Position numbers and translations under genes: made by a program. Source: Pelotomaculum sp. (lineage in GTDB: Bacteria; Bacillota; Desulfotomaculia; Desulfotomaculales; Pelotomaculaceae). From it: DNA of 33,856 bases. The notes under the pieces were generated by a model. That model ran no database searches. It was not told the origin of the DNA and worked only from the letters and a program-made list of their open reading frames with translations. The stretch is from contig JALHFC010000004.1 in the NCBI GenBank assembly GCA_022839445.1, positions 1 through 33,856 on the forward strand, given 5' to 3'. Positions 16,324-24,054 of the stretch are shown piece after piece (positions within the stretch are counted from its first letter, which is position 1; each line of letters opens with the position of its first letter).

Positions 16324-16542
16324 GTTTTTATGCAAGGAAACAAAGCAAAAACTTTCAAAAAGCTTTAAGGGCAAGCAAAATGTCAAATTGGCAAGTTGAG
16401 GCACAATTATGCGTAATAATAAAGATTTAACAAGGTTATATTAGATATGCGCAGTCTCACGGGGTATTATTTGAAATATCTTTAATTATTATTAATAAAA
16501 AAAATTTGGTGGTGGGTGACAATAAAATTGGAGGGGTGATGC

Positions 16543-17856
16543 TTGAAGGGGAAAGCCCGCGGTTTTTTATGCGGTATCCTGATCCTTTTATCCGGTTTGT
16601 TTTCGTACCATACACAAGGTATCGCGTTACTGCCGGAAAAGCAATTTGTCACTGTAGGAGAACCGCTAAAACTAGATTTCCCCGTTACCTTAGAAAAAAC
16701 TATAAGGGCGCAAATATCCGGAAATGAAGCAAATTTAAACTTAAAAGGCGGCAGTAAACCCAATAGTGTTGACCGGCTTTCCAGCCTTGTCTCATCCGAA
16801 CCGGGGCAGTTCAAGGTAAGGCTAAGTTTGTTTGGTGTTATACCGGTGCGGGACATGCTTATAAACGTTGTGCCGCAGGTAAAAGTTATTCCCGGCGGTC
16901 AGTCCATTGGGGTCCTAACTCAATCCCAGGGAGTTGAAGTAGCAGGCCTTTGCGCAGTTTTGGATCATTTTGGCTCATTTGTCAACCCGGCTGCGGACTC
17001 GGGTATAAAAGAAGGGGACATTATCTTAACAATTGAAGGAAAAGAGGTGCGGAGCGAAAGCCAGATCAGGGATTACGCGGCCCGGGCCGGAGCTTCGGGG
17101 AAACCGCTGGCAGTAGAAGTAAAACGCGGCAGCGAAACATTTGCTGTAAAGGTAAATCCGGTATACTCTGCGGAAAATATGTGCTTCCAGTTGGGACTGT
17201 TGATTAAAGACAGCGCCGCCGGTATCGGCACATTAACATTTTACGAACCGGTAAGCATGGTTTACGGCGCTCTGGGACACTTAATTACTGAGACGGATAC
17301 GGTTCGTCCTGTAGAAATGTCTAACGGTAAGATAGTAAGCGCAAATGTGCAGGGCATTCACAAAGGTAAGCGCGGCACGCCGGGCGAAAAAATTGGAATT
17401 TTTCTCGGAGACCAGCAATTAAACGGGACGGTTGCAAGAAACACAAAGTTGGGTATTTTTGGGCGCCTGCAAATGCCGGTTGAAGGTTATGGTAATAGTG
17501 CTCCTTTACCGGTAGCCTCAATTGGTCAGATCCATGAAGGATATGCGGAGATGTTAACCGTTTTAAAGGATGATCAGGTAGAAAGATTTGAAATCGAGAT
17601 TGTCAAAATTAATCTTCAGGCAAAAAATGACGGTAAAGGGTTAATAATTAAGGTAACTGATCAGCGGCTTTTAGATCAGGCCGGGGGTATTATCCAGGGC
17701 ATGAGCGGGAGTCCGATTATTCAGGACAACATGCTGGCCGGCGCCGTTACCCATGTTTTTGTAAACGATCCAACGAGAGGCTACGGAGTACCGGCCGAAT
17801 GGATGATATGGGAAGCCGAAATAATCCCAAGCGCAGTGAATGCATTGGCTTGTTAA
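16543..17856 (+). CDS. spoIVB: SpoIVB serine peptidase (sporulation, S55 family)
   Basis: This 437-residue protease is secreted from the forespore and triggers pro-SigK activation through SpoIVFA cleavage. A signal or anchor segment spans about residues 7-25 and a PDZ domain about 135-205. The S55 catalytic residues appear as His246 (YGALGHLITE), Asp373 (KVTDQRLL) and Ser388 (QGMSGSP). Their spacing of 127 and 15 residues equals that of His236, Asp363 and Ser378 in Bacillus subtilis, a strong check. The start is TTG with GGAGGGG 6 nt upstream; an out-of-frame ATG at 16539 is not used. Conserved position before spo0A. Its promoter could not be identified with confidence. Confidence 0.95.
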   Translation: MKGKARGFLCGILILLSGLFSYHTQGIALLPEKQFVTVGEPLKLDFPVTLEKTIRAQISGNEANLNLKGGSKPNSVDRLSSLVSSEPGQFKVRLSLFGVIPVRDMLINVVPQVKVIPGGQSIGVLTQSQGVEVAGLCAVLDHFGSFVNPAADSGIKEGDIILTIEGKEVRSESQIRDYAARAGASGKPLAVEVKRGSETFAVKVNPVYSAENMCFQLGLLIKDSAAGIGTLTFYEPVSMVYGALGHLITETDTVRPVEMSNGKIVSANVQGIHKGKRGTPGEKIGIFLGDQQLNGTVARNTKLGIFGRLQMPVEGYGNSAPLPVASIGQIHEGYAEMLTVLKDDQVERFEIEIVKINLQAKNDGKGLIIKVTDQRLLDQAGGIIQGMSGSPIIQDNMLAGAVTHVFVNDPTRGYGVPAEWMIWEAEIIPSAVNALAC

Positions 17857-17875
17857 CACTTTTACTTTTTGCATG

Positions 17876-17908
17876 AGGTCGATCGCTAGTTATAGGGTCG
17901 GCCTTTTT
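17876..17908 (+). terminator. Intrinsic terminator after spoIVB
   Basis: AGGTCGATC (17876-17884) pairs with GGTCGGCCT (17896-17904), nine pairs including G-T, and the right arm leads into a five-T run. This isolates spoIVB from spo0A. Confidence 0.8.
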
Positions 17909-18140
17909 GCTATAGACATATATATTATGGCATAAATTTATATTATATTTAGCTTTTTGTGCGTCCATTTATTAATTGCAATGTTCATATAAAAATAATT
18001 AATAAAAACCGACATTATTATACATAATTCTACACGTTCTCTGAAGGTAAATAGTATTTAGCTGTCAAAATAAAAACATATGATGAATATTTATTAATCT
18101 CCAGTTTGTACCAAAATTTTAAATAAATGATTAAAATTAG
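17909..18140. other. A+T-rich spacer upstream of spo0A
   Basis: No gene is visible in this stretch. It contains TGTCAAA near 18063, a one-mismatch relative of the 0A box. No housekeeping promoter could be called with confidence. Confidence 0.35.
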
Positions 18141-18169
18141 GAAGGATTATTTTTATGGCTGTCGAATCT
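18141..18169 (+). promoter_or_regulatory. SigH-type promoter of spo0A overlapping a 0A box
   Basis: GAAGGATTA (18141-18149) fits the SigH -35 consensus RnAGGAwww exactly, and GTCGAATCT (18161-18169) fits the -10 consensus RnnGAATww with one mismatch, at 11-nt spacing. TGTCGAA (18160-18166), a perfect 0A-box core, overlaps the -10. In Bacillus subtilis spo0A has a SigH promoter, so this is expected biology. A 10-codon ATG ORF (18155-18187) with a GGAAGG site spans the same bases and is probably a coincidence, because the SigH transcript would start inside it. Confidence 0.75.
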
Positions 18170-18221
18170 GTTAAAAAGATAAATTAGAAAAAAATAGAAA
18201 CCACAGGAGGCGGGATCAAAG

Positions 18222-18989
18222 TTGGTGAAAAAATCAATAGGGGTTTTAATTGCGGATGACAACAGGGATTTTTGTGAGCTTCTAAAGGAATTTATCGCGC
18301 AACAGGAGGATTTCAATCTTACCGGTATCGCCTATAACGGTATTGACGCTCTCCAAATGATTCGGGAAACCAAACCCGATGTAGTGGTCCTGGACATTAT
18401 CATGCCACATCTTGACGGTATAGGGGTTTTGGAGAAACTTGTTTCCAGCAACAGCAATAAACCGAGAATTATCATGCTTACTGCTTTTGGCCAGGAAAGC
18501 GTAACCCAAAGGGCTGTTGAATTAGGAGCGGATTATTATATATTAAAGCCCTTTGATTTTAATGTCCTTGCCACCAGGGTCCGCCAACTGGCAGAAGGGG
18601 TCAACGTGTCACAGTACATTGCGCCGGCAAAGCCTAAAAATATGGACGTCGCTGTTACAAATATCATTCACGAAATGGGTGTGCCGGCGCACATTAAAGG
18701 GTATCATTATTTAAGAGATGCCATTTTAATGGTTATTGGCGAGATTAGTTTGCTTGGGGCAGTTACAAAGGAGTTGTACCCGACGATTGCTTTGAAGTAC
18801 CAAACAACGCCGAGTAGGGTGGAGCGGGCTATCAGGCACGCCATTGAGCTGGCTTGGGACCGCGGGAATGTGGAGATGATGACCAGTTATTTTGGATACA
18901 CAATCAATCTAGATAGGGGCAAGCCTACAAACAGTGAATTCATTGCCATGGTATCCGACAAGTTGCGGATAGAGGCCAGGGTAAGCTGA
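18222..18989 (+). CDS. spo0A: Sporulation master regulator Spo0A
   Basis: This 255-residue response regulator commits the cell to sporulation. The receiver domain has the acidic pocket Asp12-Asp13, phospho-acceptor Asp58 (VVVLDIIMP), Thr87 and Lys109 (ILKPFD). The C-terminal DNA-binding domain (about 145-255) carries the Spo0A-specific helix TTPSRVERAIRHAIELAW. Start is TTG at 18222 with AGGAGG at 18205-18210; a GTG one codon later is possible. A SigH-like promoter with a 0A box lies 60 nt upstream, implying positive autoregulation, and a terminator follows at 19083. Position after spoIVB is conserved in spore formers. Confidence 0.97.
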   Translation: MVKKSIGVLIADDNRDFCELLKEFIAQQEDFNLTGIAYNGIDALQMIRETKPDVVVLDIIMPHLDGIGVLEKLVSSNSNKPRIIMLTAFGQESVTQRAVELGADYYILKPFDFNVLATRVRQLAEGVNVSQYIAPAKPKNMDVAVTNIIHEMGVPAHIKGYHYLRDAILMVIGEISLLGAVTKELYPTIALKYQTTPSRVERAIRHAIELAWDRGNVEMMTSYFGYTINLDRGKPTNSEFIAMVSDKLRIEARVS

Positions 18990-19082
18990 GCCAAGCCAAG
19001 ATCATTTTAGTTATCCGGCAATATTTAACAGAGCATTTGGAATTATTAATAATTATAAAAACCTGGTTTATTTAAAATCTTT

Positions 19083-19107
19083 AGCAAGTTATAAGCTTGC
19101 TTTTTTT
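19083..19107 (+). terminator. Intrinsic terminator after spo0A
   Basis: AGCAAG (19083-19088) pairs with CTTGCT (19096-19101) around a 7-nt loop and is followed by a seven-T run. Confidence 0.8.
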
Positions 19108-19160
19108 CTACCAAAATATTTGCGAGTTTAGTTGGATTGTGTTAGATTTAACCGGAGGCA

Positions 19161-19190
19161 AAAGGAATTCCATGATAATATGTCGAATAA
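19161..19190 (+). promoter_or_regulatory. SigH-type promoter with 0A box before the 2-oxoacid oxidoreductase operon
   Basis: AAAGGAATT (19161-19169) and GTCGAATAA (19182-19190) match the SigH -35 and -10 consensus at every defined position, with 12-nt spacing. TGTCGAA (19181-19187) is again a perfect 0A-box core overlapping the -10. Downstream, AACCTGG (19245-19251) and CCGGGTT (19257-19263) can form a hairpin in the leader before the first gene. A 23-codon ORF from ATG 19172 overlaps the element and has no recognisable product. Confidence 0.65.
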
Positions 19191-19300
19191 AATCAAAGTT
19201 TTGGCATTTTGATGAGATGCTCTTTGCCGTTGTATCAAAGTAACAACCTGGTTATACCGGGTTAACGAAAGTTTTTATGGGTAAGTTGGAGGGATTTGTT

Positions 19301-19519
19301 TTGGTCAAGCTAACGTTTCGGGAGCACCGTTGCAAGGGTTGCCGACTCTGCGCCACTGTTTGTCCCAAGGGTATTATCTTTATGGCGGAGCACATTAACG
19401 ATATGGGGTATCACCCGGCAACGGTGGCGGAAAAAGAAAAATGTACCGGATGCACTTTGTGCGCGATTATTTGCCCTGATCTGGTTATTGAAGTGGAGAG
19501 AGAGGAGAAGGCGGTTTGA
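19301..19519 (+). CDS. korD: 2-oxoacid:ferredoxin oxidoreductase, ferredoxin-type delta subunit
   Basis: This protein of about 72 residues carries two ferredoxin motifs, CKGCRLCATVCPKG and CTGCTLCAIICPD, each able to ligate a [4Fe-4S] cluster. It is the electron-transfer subunit of a four-subunit 2-oxoacid:ferredoxin oxidoreductase. I prefer the TTG at 19301 (GGAGG at 19288-19292, 8-nt spacing) over the ATG at 19277, because it gives the short N-terminus usual for this subunit. Its stop overlaps the alpha-subunit start (TTGA). A SigH-type promoter lies about 110 nt upstream. The kor symbol is by homology; substrate could be 2-oxoglutarate or a branched 2-oxoacid (VorD). Confidence 0.88.
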   Translation: MVKLTFREHRCKGCRLCATVCPKGIIFMAEHINDMGYHPATVAEKEKCTGCTLCAIICPDLVIEVEREEKAV

Positions 19520-20583
19520 GCAGGATTTTAATGAAAGGGAACGACGCCATCGGCGAAGGCGCCGTGCGGGCCGGTTGCCGTTATTTTTTCGGCTATCCGA
19601 TCACTCCCCAGAGTGAACTCACTCATTATTTGGCCAAGCGGTTGCCGGAAGTGGGGGGACTGTTCCTGCAGGCTGAAAGTGAAGTGGCTTCCATCAATAT
19701 GGTTTACGGGGCATCCGCAGCAGGCGCCAGGGTAATGACCTCCTCCTCGGGGCCGGGAATAAGCCTGATGCAAGAGGGACTCTCTTACCTAGCGGGAGCC
19801 GAGTTGCCCTGTGTTGTTGTAAACATGATGCGCGGTGGCCCGGGTCTGGGGAATATTGCCCCGTCCCAAGCCGACTATTTCCAGGCCACCAAGGGCGGCG
19901 GCCATGGTGATTACCGGCTGATTGTCCTGGCGCCAAACTCGGTGCAGGAGCTTTTTGATATGATGCTAAAGGCTTTTGACCTGGCCGATAAGTACCGGAA
20001 CCCGGTGATGGTAATGGCGGACGGGATCATGGGACAGATGATGGAGCCGGTTATAATTAGAGATGAGTATGAGGTCCAGATCCCGCCAAAGCCTTGGGCC
20101 GCAACCGGCATGGCCTACCATGAGGGCAAAAATTTGATCAATTCCTGTTACGTGATACCGGATGAAATGGAGATCCACAACCTGGAGCTGCAAAAAAAAT
20201 ATAATGAGATCCGCCCTAGGGAGCAGGTCTGTGAAGATTTTATGCTGGAAGGGGCTGAAGTTGTCCTGGTTGCCTTTGGTACCGCTTCGCGTATTTGCAT
20301 GAAGGTAGTAGAAAAGGCACGCGATAAGGGTATACCGGTCGGCTTGATCAGGCCCATCACTCTTTGGCCGTTCCCGGAAAAATATATTGGAGAGGCGGCC
20401 GGTGGAGATAAAATATTCCTGACGGTGGAGATGAATATGGGCCAGATGATAGAAGATGTGAAGCTGGCTGTTAACGGTAAAGCGCCTGTATACCATTACG
20501 GGCGTTTGGGCGGTATATTGCCGGATGCTCGGGATGTGCTGACGGAAGTAGAAAGATTATATCGCGGGGGTGGGGCAAGGTGA
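19516..20583 (+). CDS. korA: 2-oxoacid:ferredoxin oxidoreductase alpha subunit
   Basis: This 355-residue subunit contains the pyrimidine-binding side of the TPP enzyme. The N-terminal GNDAIGEGAVRAGCRYFFGY-PITPQSE motif and SSGPGISLMQEGLSY are characteristic of VorB/KorA-type alpha subunits. The later GLIRPITLWPFPEKY segment belongs to the transketolase C-terminal domain. It catalyses CoA- and ferredoxin-dependent oxidative decarboxylation of a 2-oxoacid, or the reverse, with the other subunits. The start is a TTG overlapping the delta-subunit stop, and it ends in an overlap with the beta subunit. In a syntrophic or fermentative anaerobe this would supply reduced ferredoxin. Exact substrate cannot be set from sequence. 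Confidence 0.92.
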   Translation: MSRILMKGNDAIGEGAVRAGCRYFFGYPITPQSELTHYLAKRLPEVGGLFLQAESEVASINMVYGASAAGARVMTSSSGPGISLMQEGLSYLAGAELPCVVVNMMRGGPGLGNIAPSQADYFQATKGGGHGDYRLIVLAPNSVQELFDMMLKAFDLADKYRNPVMVMADGIMGQMMEPVIIRDEYEVQIPPKPWAATGMAYHEGKNLINSCYVIPDEMEIHNLELQKKYNEIRPREQVCEDFMLEGAEVVLVAFGTASRICMKVVEKARDKGIPVGLIRPITLWPFPEKYIGEAAGGDKIFLTVEMNMGQMIEDVKLAVNGKAPVYHYGRLGGILPDARDVLTEVERLYRGGGAR

Positions 20584-21329
20584 AAAAAATGTTTTCCAGG
20601 CCCAAATCTTTAAAAGATATACCTTTTCATTATTGTCCCGGGTGTACCCACGGTATCGCCCATCGCCTGGTGGCGGAAGTGATCGATGAGCTTGATATTA
20701 GGGGAACTACTATTGGAGTCGGATCGGTTGGTTGCTCTTTCTCAACCATCAGTTATTTCGATATAGATATGCTGCAGGGATCTCATGGCAGGGGGCCGGC
20801 TGTGGCCACAGGGCTTAAAAGAGTGCTGCCGGACAGGGTTGTATTTACTTACCAGGGAGACGGTGACCTGGCCGCTATAGGAACAGGGGAATTCATCCAC
20901 GCGGCTACACGGGGGGAAAATATAACCTGTATTTACATTAATAACGCTGTGTACGGAATGACCGGCGGCCAGATGGCGCCCACTACCCTGCTGGGGCAGA
21001 AAACTAAGACGACTCCTTTTGGCCGGGATAAGGATGTCAGCGGCTTTCCCATCAAGGTCTGTGAAATATTAACTCCCCTTGAAGGCGCGGCTTATGTGGC
21101 CAGGGTAGCGCTGCACAACCCGAAGTCGATTATAAAGGCTAAAAAATCAATAAAGAAAGCTTTCGAAATACAGATCAAGGGGCTGGGGTTTTCCCTCGTT
21201 GAGTTGCTTTCCACATGTCCTACCAACTGGGGTATGTCACCGCTGGAGGCGGTAAAGTGGCTGGAAGAAAAAATGATCCCGTATTATCCCCTTGGTGAAT
21301 ATAAGACTTGCGGCGGGGGTGACTTATAA
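20580..21329 (+). CDS. korB: 2-oxoacid:ferredoxin oxidoreductase beta subunit (TPP-binding)
   Basis: This 249-residue subunit binds the diphosphate of TPP. FHYCPGCTHGIAHRL contains the beta-subunit Cys pair, VGSVGCSF the next glycine loop, and QGDGDLAAIGTGEFIHAA ... NNAVYGMTGGQMAPT the Mg-TPP motif. GTG start overlaps the alpha subunit by 4 nt; the stop overlaps the gamma start by one base, so the four genes are translationally coupled. The subunit lacks the long C-terminal extension of pyruvate oxidoreductase beta subunits, favouring a 2-oxoglutarate or branched-chain type, but that is tentative. Confidence 0.92.
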   Translation: MKKMFSRPKSLKDIPFHYCPGCTHGIAHRLVAEVIDELDIRGTTIGVGSVGCSFSTISYFDIDMLQGSHGRGPAVATGLKRVLPDRVVFTYQGDGDLAAIGTGEFIHAATRGENITCIYINNAVYGMTGGQMAPTTLLGQKTKTTPFGRDKDVSGFPIKVCEILTPLEGAAYVARVALHNPKSIIKAKKSIKKAFEIQIKGLGFSLVELLSTCPTNWGMSPLEAVKWLEEKMIPYYPLGEYKTCGGGDL

Positions 21330-21901
21330 TGCTGGAGGAAATTTATATCGCCGGTTTTGGCGGGCAGGGTACCCTTTCTACCGGCCAACTGCTGGCCCAC
21401 GCCGCTCTAAAAGAAGGAAAGCATGTTTCCTATGCCCCTTTTTACGGGGTGGAAAAACGTGGCGGGGTGGCCAACTGCGCGGTGACTATATCGGACAGGC
21501 GGATCAGCTCCCCTATAGTTACTGAGCCGACCATCCTGGTTGTGATGAATAACACGTCCCTGGAAAGGTTTGAAAAGTCGGTGGTTTCCGGGGGCTTGAT
21601 TATTGTCAACAGTTCTTTGGTAGATATACCGGTCCAAAGGGATGACGTTAATGTTTTCTCTATACGCGCCAATGAGGAGGCCGAGGCTCTGGGAGACCCC
21701 ATGGTGGCCGTCAACATTATTCTTGGCGCTCTGGTAGAGTTTGCCGGGGCTGTATCCATAGAGTCGGTAGCGGAGTCGCTAAAAGAGGTTTTGCCGGAGC
21801 GGCGCCACGGGATGATTCCAATTAATGTCAAAGCTTTAGAGAGAGGGTCGAAACTAGCTAGGGAGTATAATATTTCAAAGAAGGCAAATATTACGGGTTA
21901 A
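21329..21901 (+). CDS. korC: 2-oxoacid:ferredoxin oxidoreductase gamma subunit
   Basis: This 190-residue gamma subunit has the family signature AGFGGQGTLSTGQLLAHAAL at its N-terminus, PFYGVEKRGGVANCAVTIS in the middle and NIILGALVEFAG in the second half. It completes the D-A-B-C operon and binds CoA or forms the inter-subunit interface in relatives. ATG overlaps the beta-subunit stop. No terminator follows within the 45 nt before the M20 peptidase gene, so read-through into it is likely. Confidence 0.92.
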   Translation: MLEEIYIAGFGGQGTLSTGQLLAHAALKEGKHVSYAPFYGVEKRGGVANCAVTISDRRISSPIVTEPTILVVMNNTSLERFEKSVVSGGLIIVNSSLVDIPVQRDDVNVFSIRANEEAEALGDPMVAVNIILGALVEFAGAVSIESVAESLKEVLPERRHGMIPINVKALERGSKLAREYNISKKANITG

Positions 21902-21946
21902 AAGCTATACCTTTTTTGATACAAACCTGGGCAAGGTGGTGCAAGG

Positions 21947-23077
21947 ATGGTCGATACTAGCCGTATCGTTGAGGAATTTTTGGAGTTGGTCCAGGTAGAC
22001 AGCGTATCCGGTAAGGAGCGGCAAATAGCCGACTTGCTTAAAAGTAAGCTAAACGCGCTCGGTTTGGAGGTAAAAGAAGACAACGCCGGCAATATAACCG
22101 GCGCCACATCCGGCAATATTGTCGGAAAGCTGCCTGCAAACGGCAAGGGTCCTGTTTTGTTTTTATGCGCCCACATGGATACCGTTGAGCCGGGGTGCGG
22201 GGTTAAACCCTTAGTGGAAAACGGGATCATCCGCTCTTCCGGTAATACCGTGCTGGGGGCGGACGACAAGGCGGGAATTGTCGCTATCCTGGAAGTATTG
22301 AGACTAGTGAAGGAACATACAATCCGGCACGGCGGCCTGGAAGTAATTTTTACTATTTGGGAAGAAGGGGGCCTTTTTGGGGCCAAGAACCTGGATTACA
22401 GCCTGATTAACGCTAGGTTTGGATTTGTGCTCGATAGTGAAGGCCCACCGGGAACTATTGTAACCAGGGCGCCCTCGCATGACCGGATAGGCGCTACAAT
22501 AAGGGGTAGGGCGGCTCACGCCGGGATTAACCCGGAAAGCGGGATTAATGCCATCCATATCGCTTCGCATGCCATTGCGCAAATGAAATTGGGCCGGATT
22601 GACCATGAGACTACCAGTAACATCGGGGTCATTTCAGGCGGTATTGCGACAAATATTATCCCCGAATCCGTTAACATCCAAGGAGAGGCCCGGAGTCTAG
22701 ACAGAGCAAAGCTTAAAGCACAAACCGGGCATATGTGCAAAGCCATCAAAGAAGTTGCTGTAAAATTCGGCGCAAGCGCAGATATAGCAACGGAAACGGT
22801 TTATCACAGCTTTAACCTGGGGAAGGATGCTTTTCCAGTAAGGGTTGCAGTAGAAGCCGCGGTAAATATTGGGCTAAAACCTGTGCTGATAGCGACGGGC
22901 GGTGGCAGTGACGCTAATATTTTTAACCACAGGGGTATTGTTGCTGCAGTTTTGGGCATAGGTATGAAAAATGTCCATACCACGGATGAATTCATATCGG
23001 TGGCTGATCTTACTGAAAACGCCCGCTATTTGCTGGAGATTGTCAAAGTAGCGCAGCGGGCGTCCGGCTTAATTTAG
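21947..23077 (+). CDS. M20 family metallopeptidase (peptidase T-like)
   Basis: This 376-residue zinc-dependent aminopeptidase is of the PepT-like M20 branch. Metal and catalytic residues are seen as His76 and Asp78 (LCAHMDTV), Asp106 (LGADDKAG), the catalytic Glu pair 139-140 (WEEGGLFGAKNL), Asp163 (VLDSEG) and the distal TGGGSDANIFNHRG loop. The dimerisation domain holds RGRAAHAGINPESGINAI. Start ATG has a GGTGGTGCAAGG site. It lies just after the oxidoreductase operon and may be co-transcribed. It probably trims small peptides in the cytoplasm. The stop region converges with, and overlaps by a few bases, a small minus-strand ORF. Confidence 0.9.
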   Translation: MVDTSRIVEEFLELVQVDSVSGKERQIADLLKSKLNALGLEVKEDNAGNITGATSGNIVGKLPANGKGPVLFLCAHMDTVEPGCGVKPLVENGIIRSSGNTVLGADDKAGIVAILEVLRLVKEHTIRHGGLEVIFTIWEEGGLFGAKNLDYSLINARFGFVLDSEGPPGTIVTRAPSHDRIGATIRGRAAHAGINPESGINAIHIASHAIAQMKLGRIDHETTSNIGVISGGIATNIIPESVNIQGEARSLDRAKLKAQTGHMCKAIKEVAVKFGASADIATETVYHSFNLGKDAFPVRVAVEAAVNIGLKPVLIATGGGSDANIFNHRGIVAAVLGIGMKNVHTTDEFISVADLTENARYLLEIVKVAQRASGLI

Positions 23078-23197
23078 TTGTTTCTTGATTAGCTCTTTGA
23101 CGGTCCGGTGTGTGCAGGTATAAGCCGATAGCATTCGCCGGACCTCGCTGATTTTACCGCATATAAAAATTCCTTCCCCTTGTATGTATATCTTCAC
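23069..23197 (-). CDS. Small 42-residue protein of unknown function
   Basis: This minus-strand ORF begins with GTG at 23197 and reads MKIYIQGEGIFICGKISEV followed by RRMLSAYTCTHRTVKELIKK and QLN. A good AGGAAGGGG ribosome site lies 8 nt upstream. Further upstream, TTGCCG and TATTAC about 16 nt apart could serve as a promoter. The predicted fold is a short beta hairpin followed by amphipathic helix. It overlaps the peptidase stop by 9 nt in convergent orientation and shares the divergent gap with spoIIM. I do not recognise a family with certainty. An inverted repeat inside it (GGTCCGG 23102-23108 with CCGGACC 23138-23144) offers an alternative reading as a structured RNA or terminator. Confidence 0.5.
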   Translation of the reverse strand: MKIYIQGEGIFICGKISEVRRMLSAYTCTHRTVKELIKKQLN

Positions 23198-23305
23198 CTG
23201 ATTGACCCCTTCCTTTTAGTAATATGATTAATATATGATCCGGCAAGGTGAATTATGCCGTTTAGTAATTATCATAAAAGCGCCGGCTAGTCCATAAAAA
23301 TATAC

Positions 23306-23968
23306 ATGGAAAGGTGCGTGGGGAAGGGGAGAAAACGGTTGGTTTACCGTTTTAGGAAGTTTTGGGCCAACTCCATACGGCAAAGCTGGCCCGCATATTT
23401 AATGGTGCTGCTCATATTTATCGCCGGGCTTACTGCCGGCGCGATAGGAGTCCATAAACTTGAGGTTAGCCAGGCGCAGGAACTCGGCGCATACCTGGAT
23501 CGTTTCATGCGGCAAGCCGGTATGATCGAAGTCGATCAGGTGAAGGCTCTTAAAACTGCGCTCTACAACGATATCGCCGTTATCTTGGCGATTTATCTCC
23601 TTGGCCTTACTATCGTTGGTATTCCTTTAATACTAGGGATTGTGTTTGCCCGCGGGTTTGCGTTGGGTTTTACCGTTGCTTTCCTTACCGGCGAGAAAAT
23701 CGCTGGTGGGCCGGCCCTGGCCTTTGCCGCTGTTTTGCCGCCGAATATTTTGCTTATCCCGGCCCTTTTGATGGGGGGTGTAGCCTCCCTGTCTTTTGCC
23801 CTGCTGCTTGTAAAAAGGTTTAACAATTCAAAAGTTCTAGTCTGGCCTAGTTTTATCGCTTACAGCAGCCTGATGCTTATAGTTGCGGTTTGTTCAGCTG
23901 CCGCCAGTCTGATCGAGGTTTATTTTACGCCTTTTTTGATAAAGGTGGCGGCGAATTTTATTTTTTGA
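23306..23968 (+). CDS. spoIIM: Stage II sporulation protein M
   Basis: This is a membrane protein of up to 220 residues of the SpoIIM family, part of the DMP complex (SpoIID, M, P) that drives septal peptidoglycan hydrolysis and engulfment of the forespore. About five hydrophobic segments are visible: SWPAYLMVLLIFIAGLTAGA, AVILAIYLLGLTIVG, ILGIVFARGFALGFTVAFL, PALAFAAVLPPNILLIPALL, and the C-terminal SLMLIVAVCSAAASLIEVYF. The start is uncertain: ATG at 23306, or a TTG at 23339 with AAGGGGAG upstream that gives a more typical N-terminus. A likely SigE promoter could not be fixed. Neighbour xerD is its usual partner in clostridial genomes. Confidence 0.92.
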   Translation: MERCVGKGRKRLVYRFRKFWANSIRQSWPAYLMVLLIFIAGLTAGAIGVHKLEVSQAQELGAYLDRFMRQAGMIEVDQVKALKTALYNDIAVILAIYLLGLTIVGIPLILGIVFARGFALGFTVAFLTGEKIAGGPALAFAAVLPPNILLIPALLMGGVASLSFALLLVKRFNNSKVLVWPSFIAYSSLMLIVAVCSAAASLIEVYFTPFLIKVAANFIF

Positions 23969-24007
23969 TATTTGAAATATAAAGGAAAGTAAAGGTTGGT
24001 GTGGAAT

Positions 24008-24029
24008 AAAAGTCAAAGAGGACTTTTTT
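24008..24029 (+). terminator. Probable intrinsic terminator between spoIIM and xerD
   Basis: AAAAGTC (24008-24014) pairs with GACTTTT (24021-24027) around a 6-nt loop and is followed by further T residues. The stem is A-T-rich, so strength is doubtful. Confidence 0.55.
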
Positions 24030-24054
24030 ATTTACCGCAAGTGGGGGCCCTGAT

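Noticed and set aside
16471..16498. Possible spoIVB promoter (TTGAAA and TAATAA, 16-nt spacing)
   Set aside because: In such A+T-rich DNA these matches are easily random, and spoIVB is expected to use SigF/SigG, whose motifs I could not find.
19245..19263. Leader hairpin as a riboswitch or attenuator
   Set aside because: Only a 7-bp stem with a short loop; no alternative pairing, T-run or known aptamer features seen.
21898..22386. Long minus-strand ORF (162 codons) opposite the M20 peptidase
   Set aside because: Serine/proline-rich shadow of a clear peptidase gene, without family motifs.
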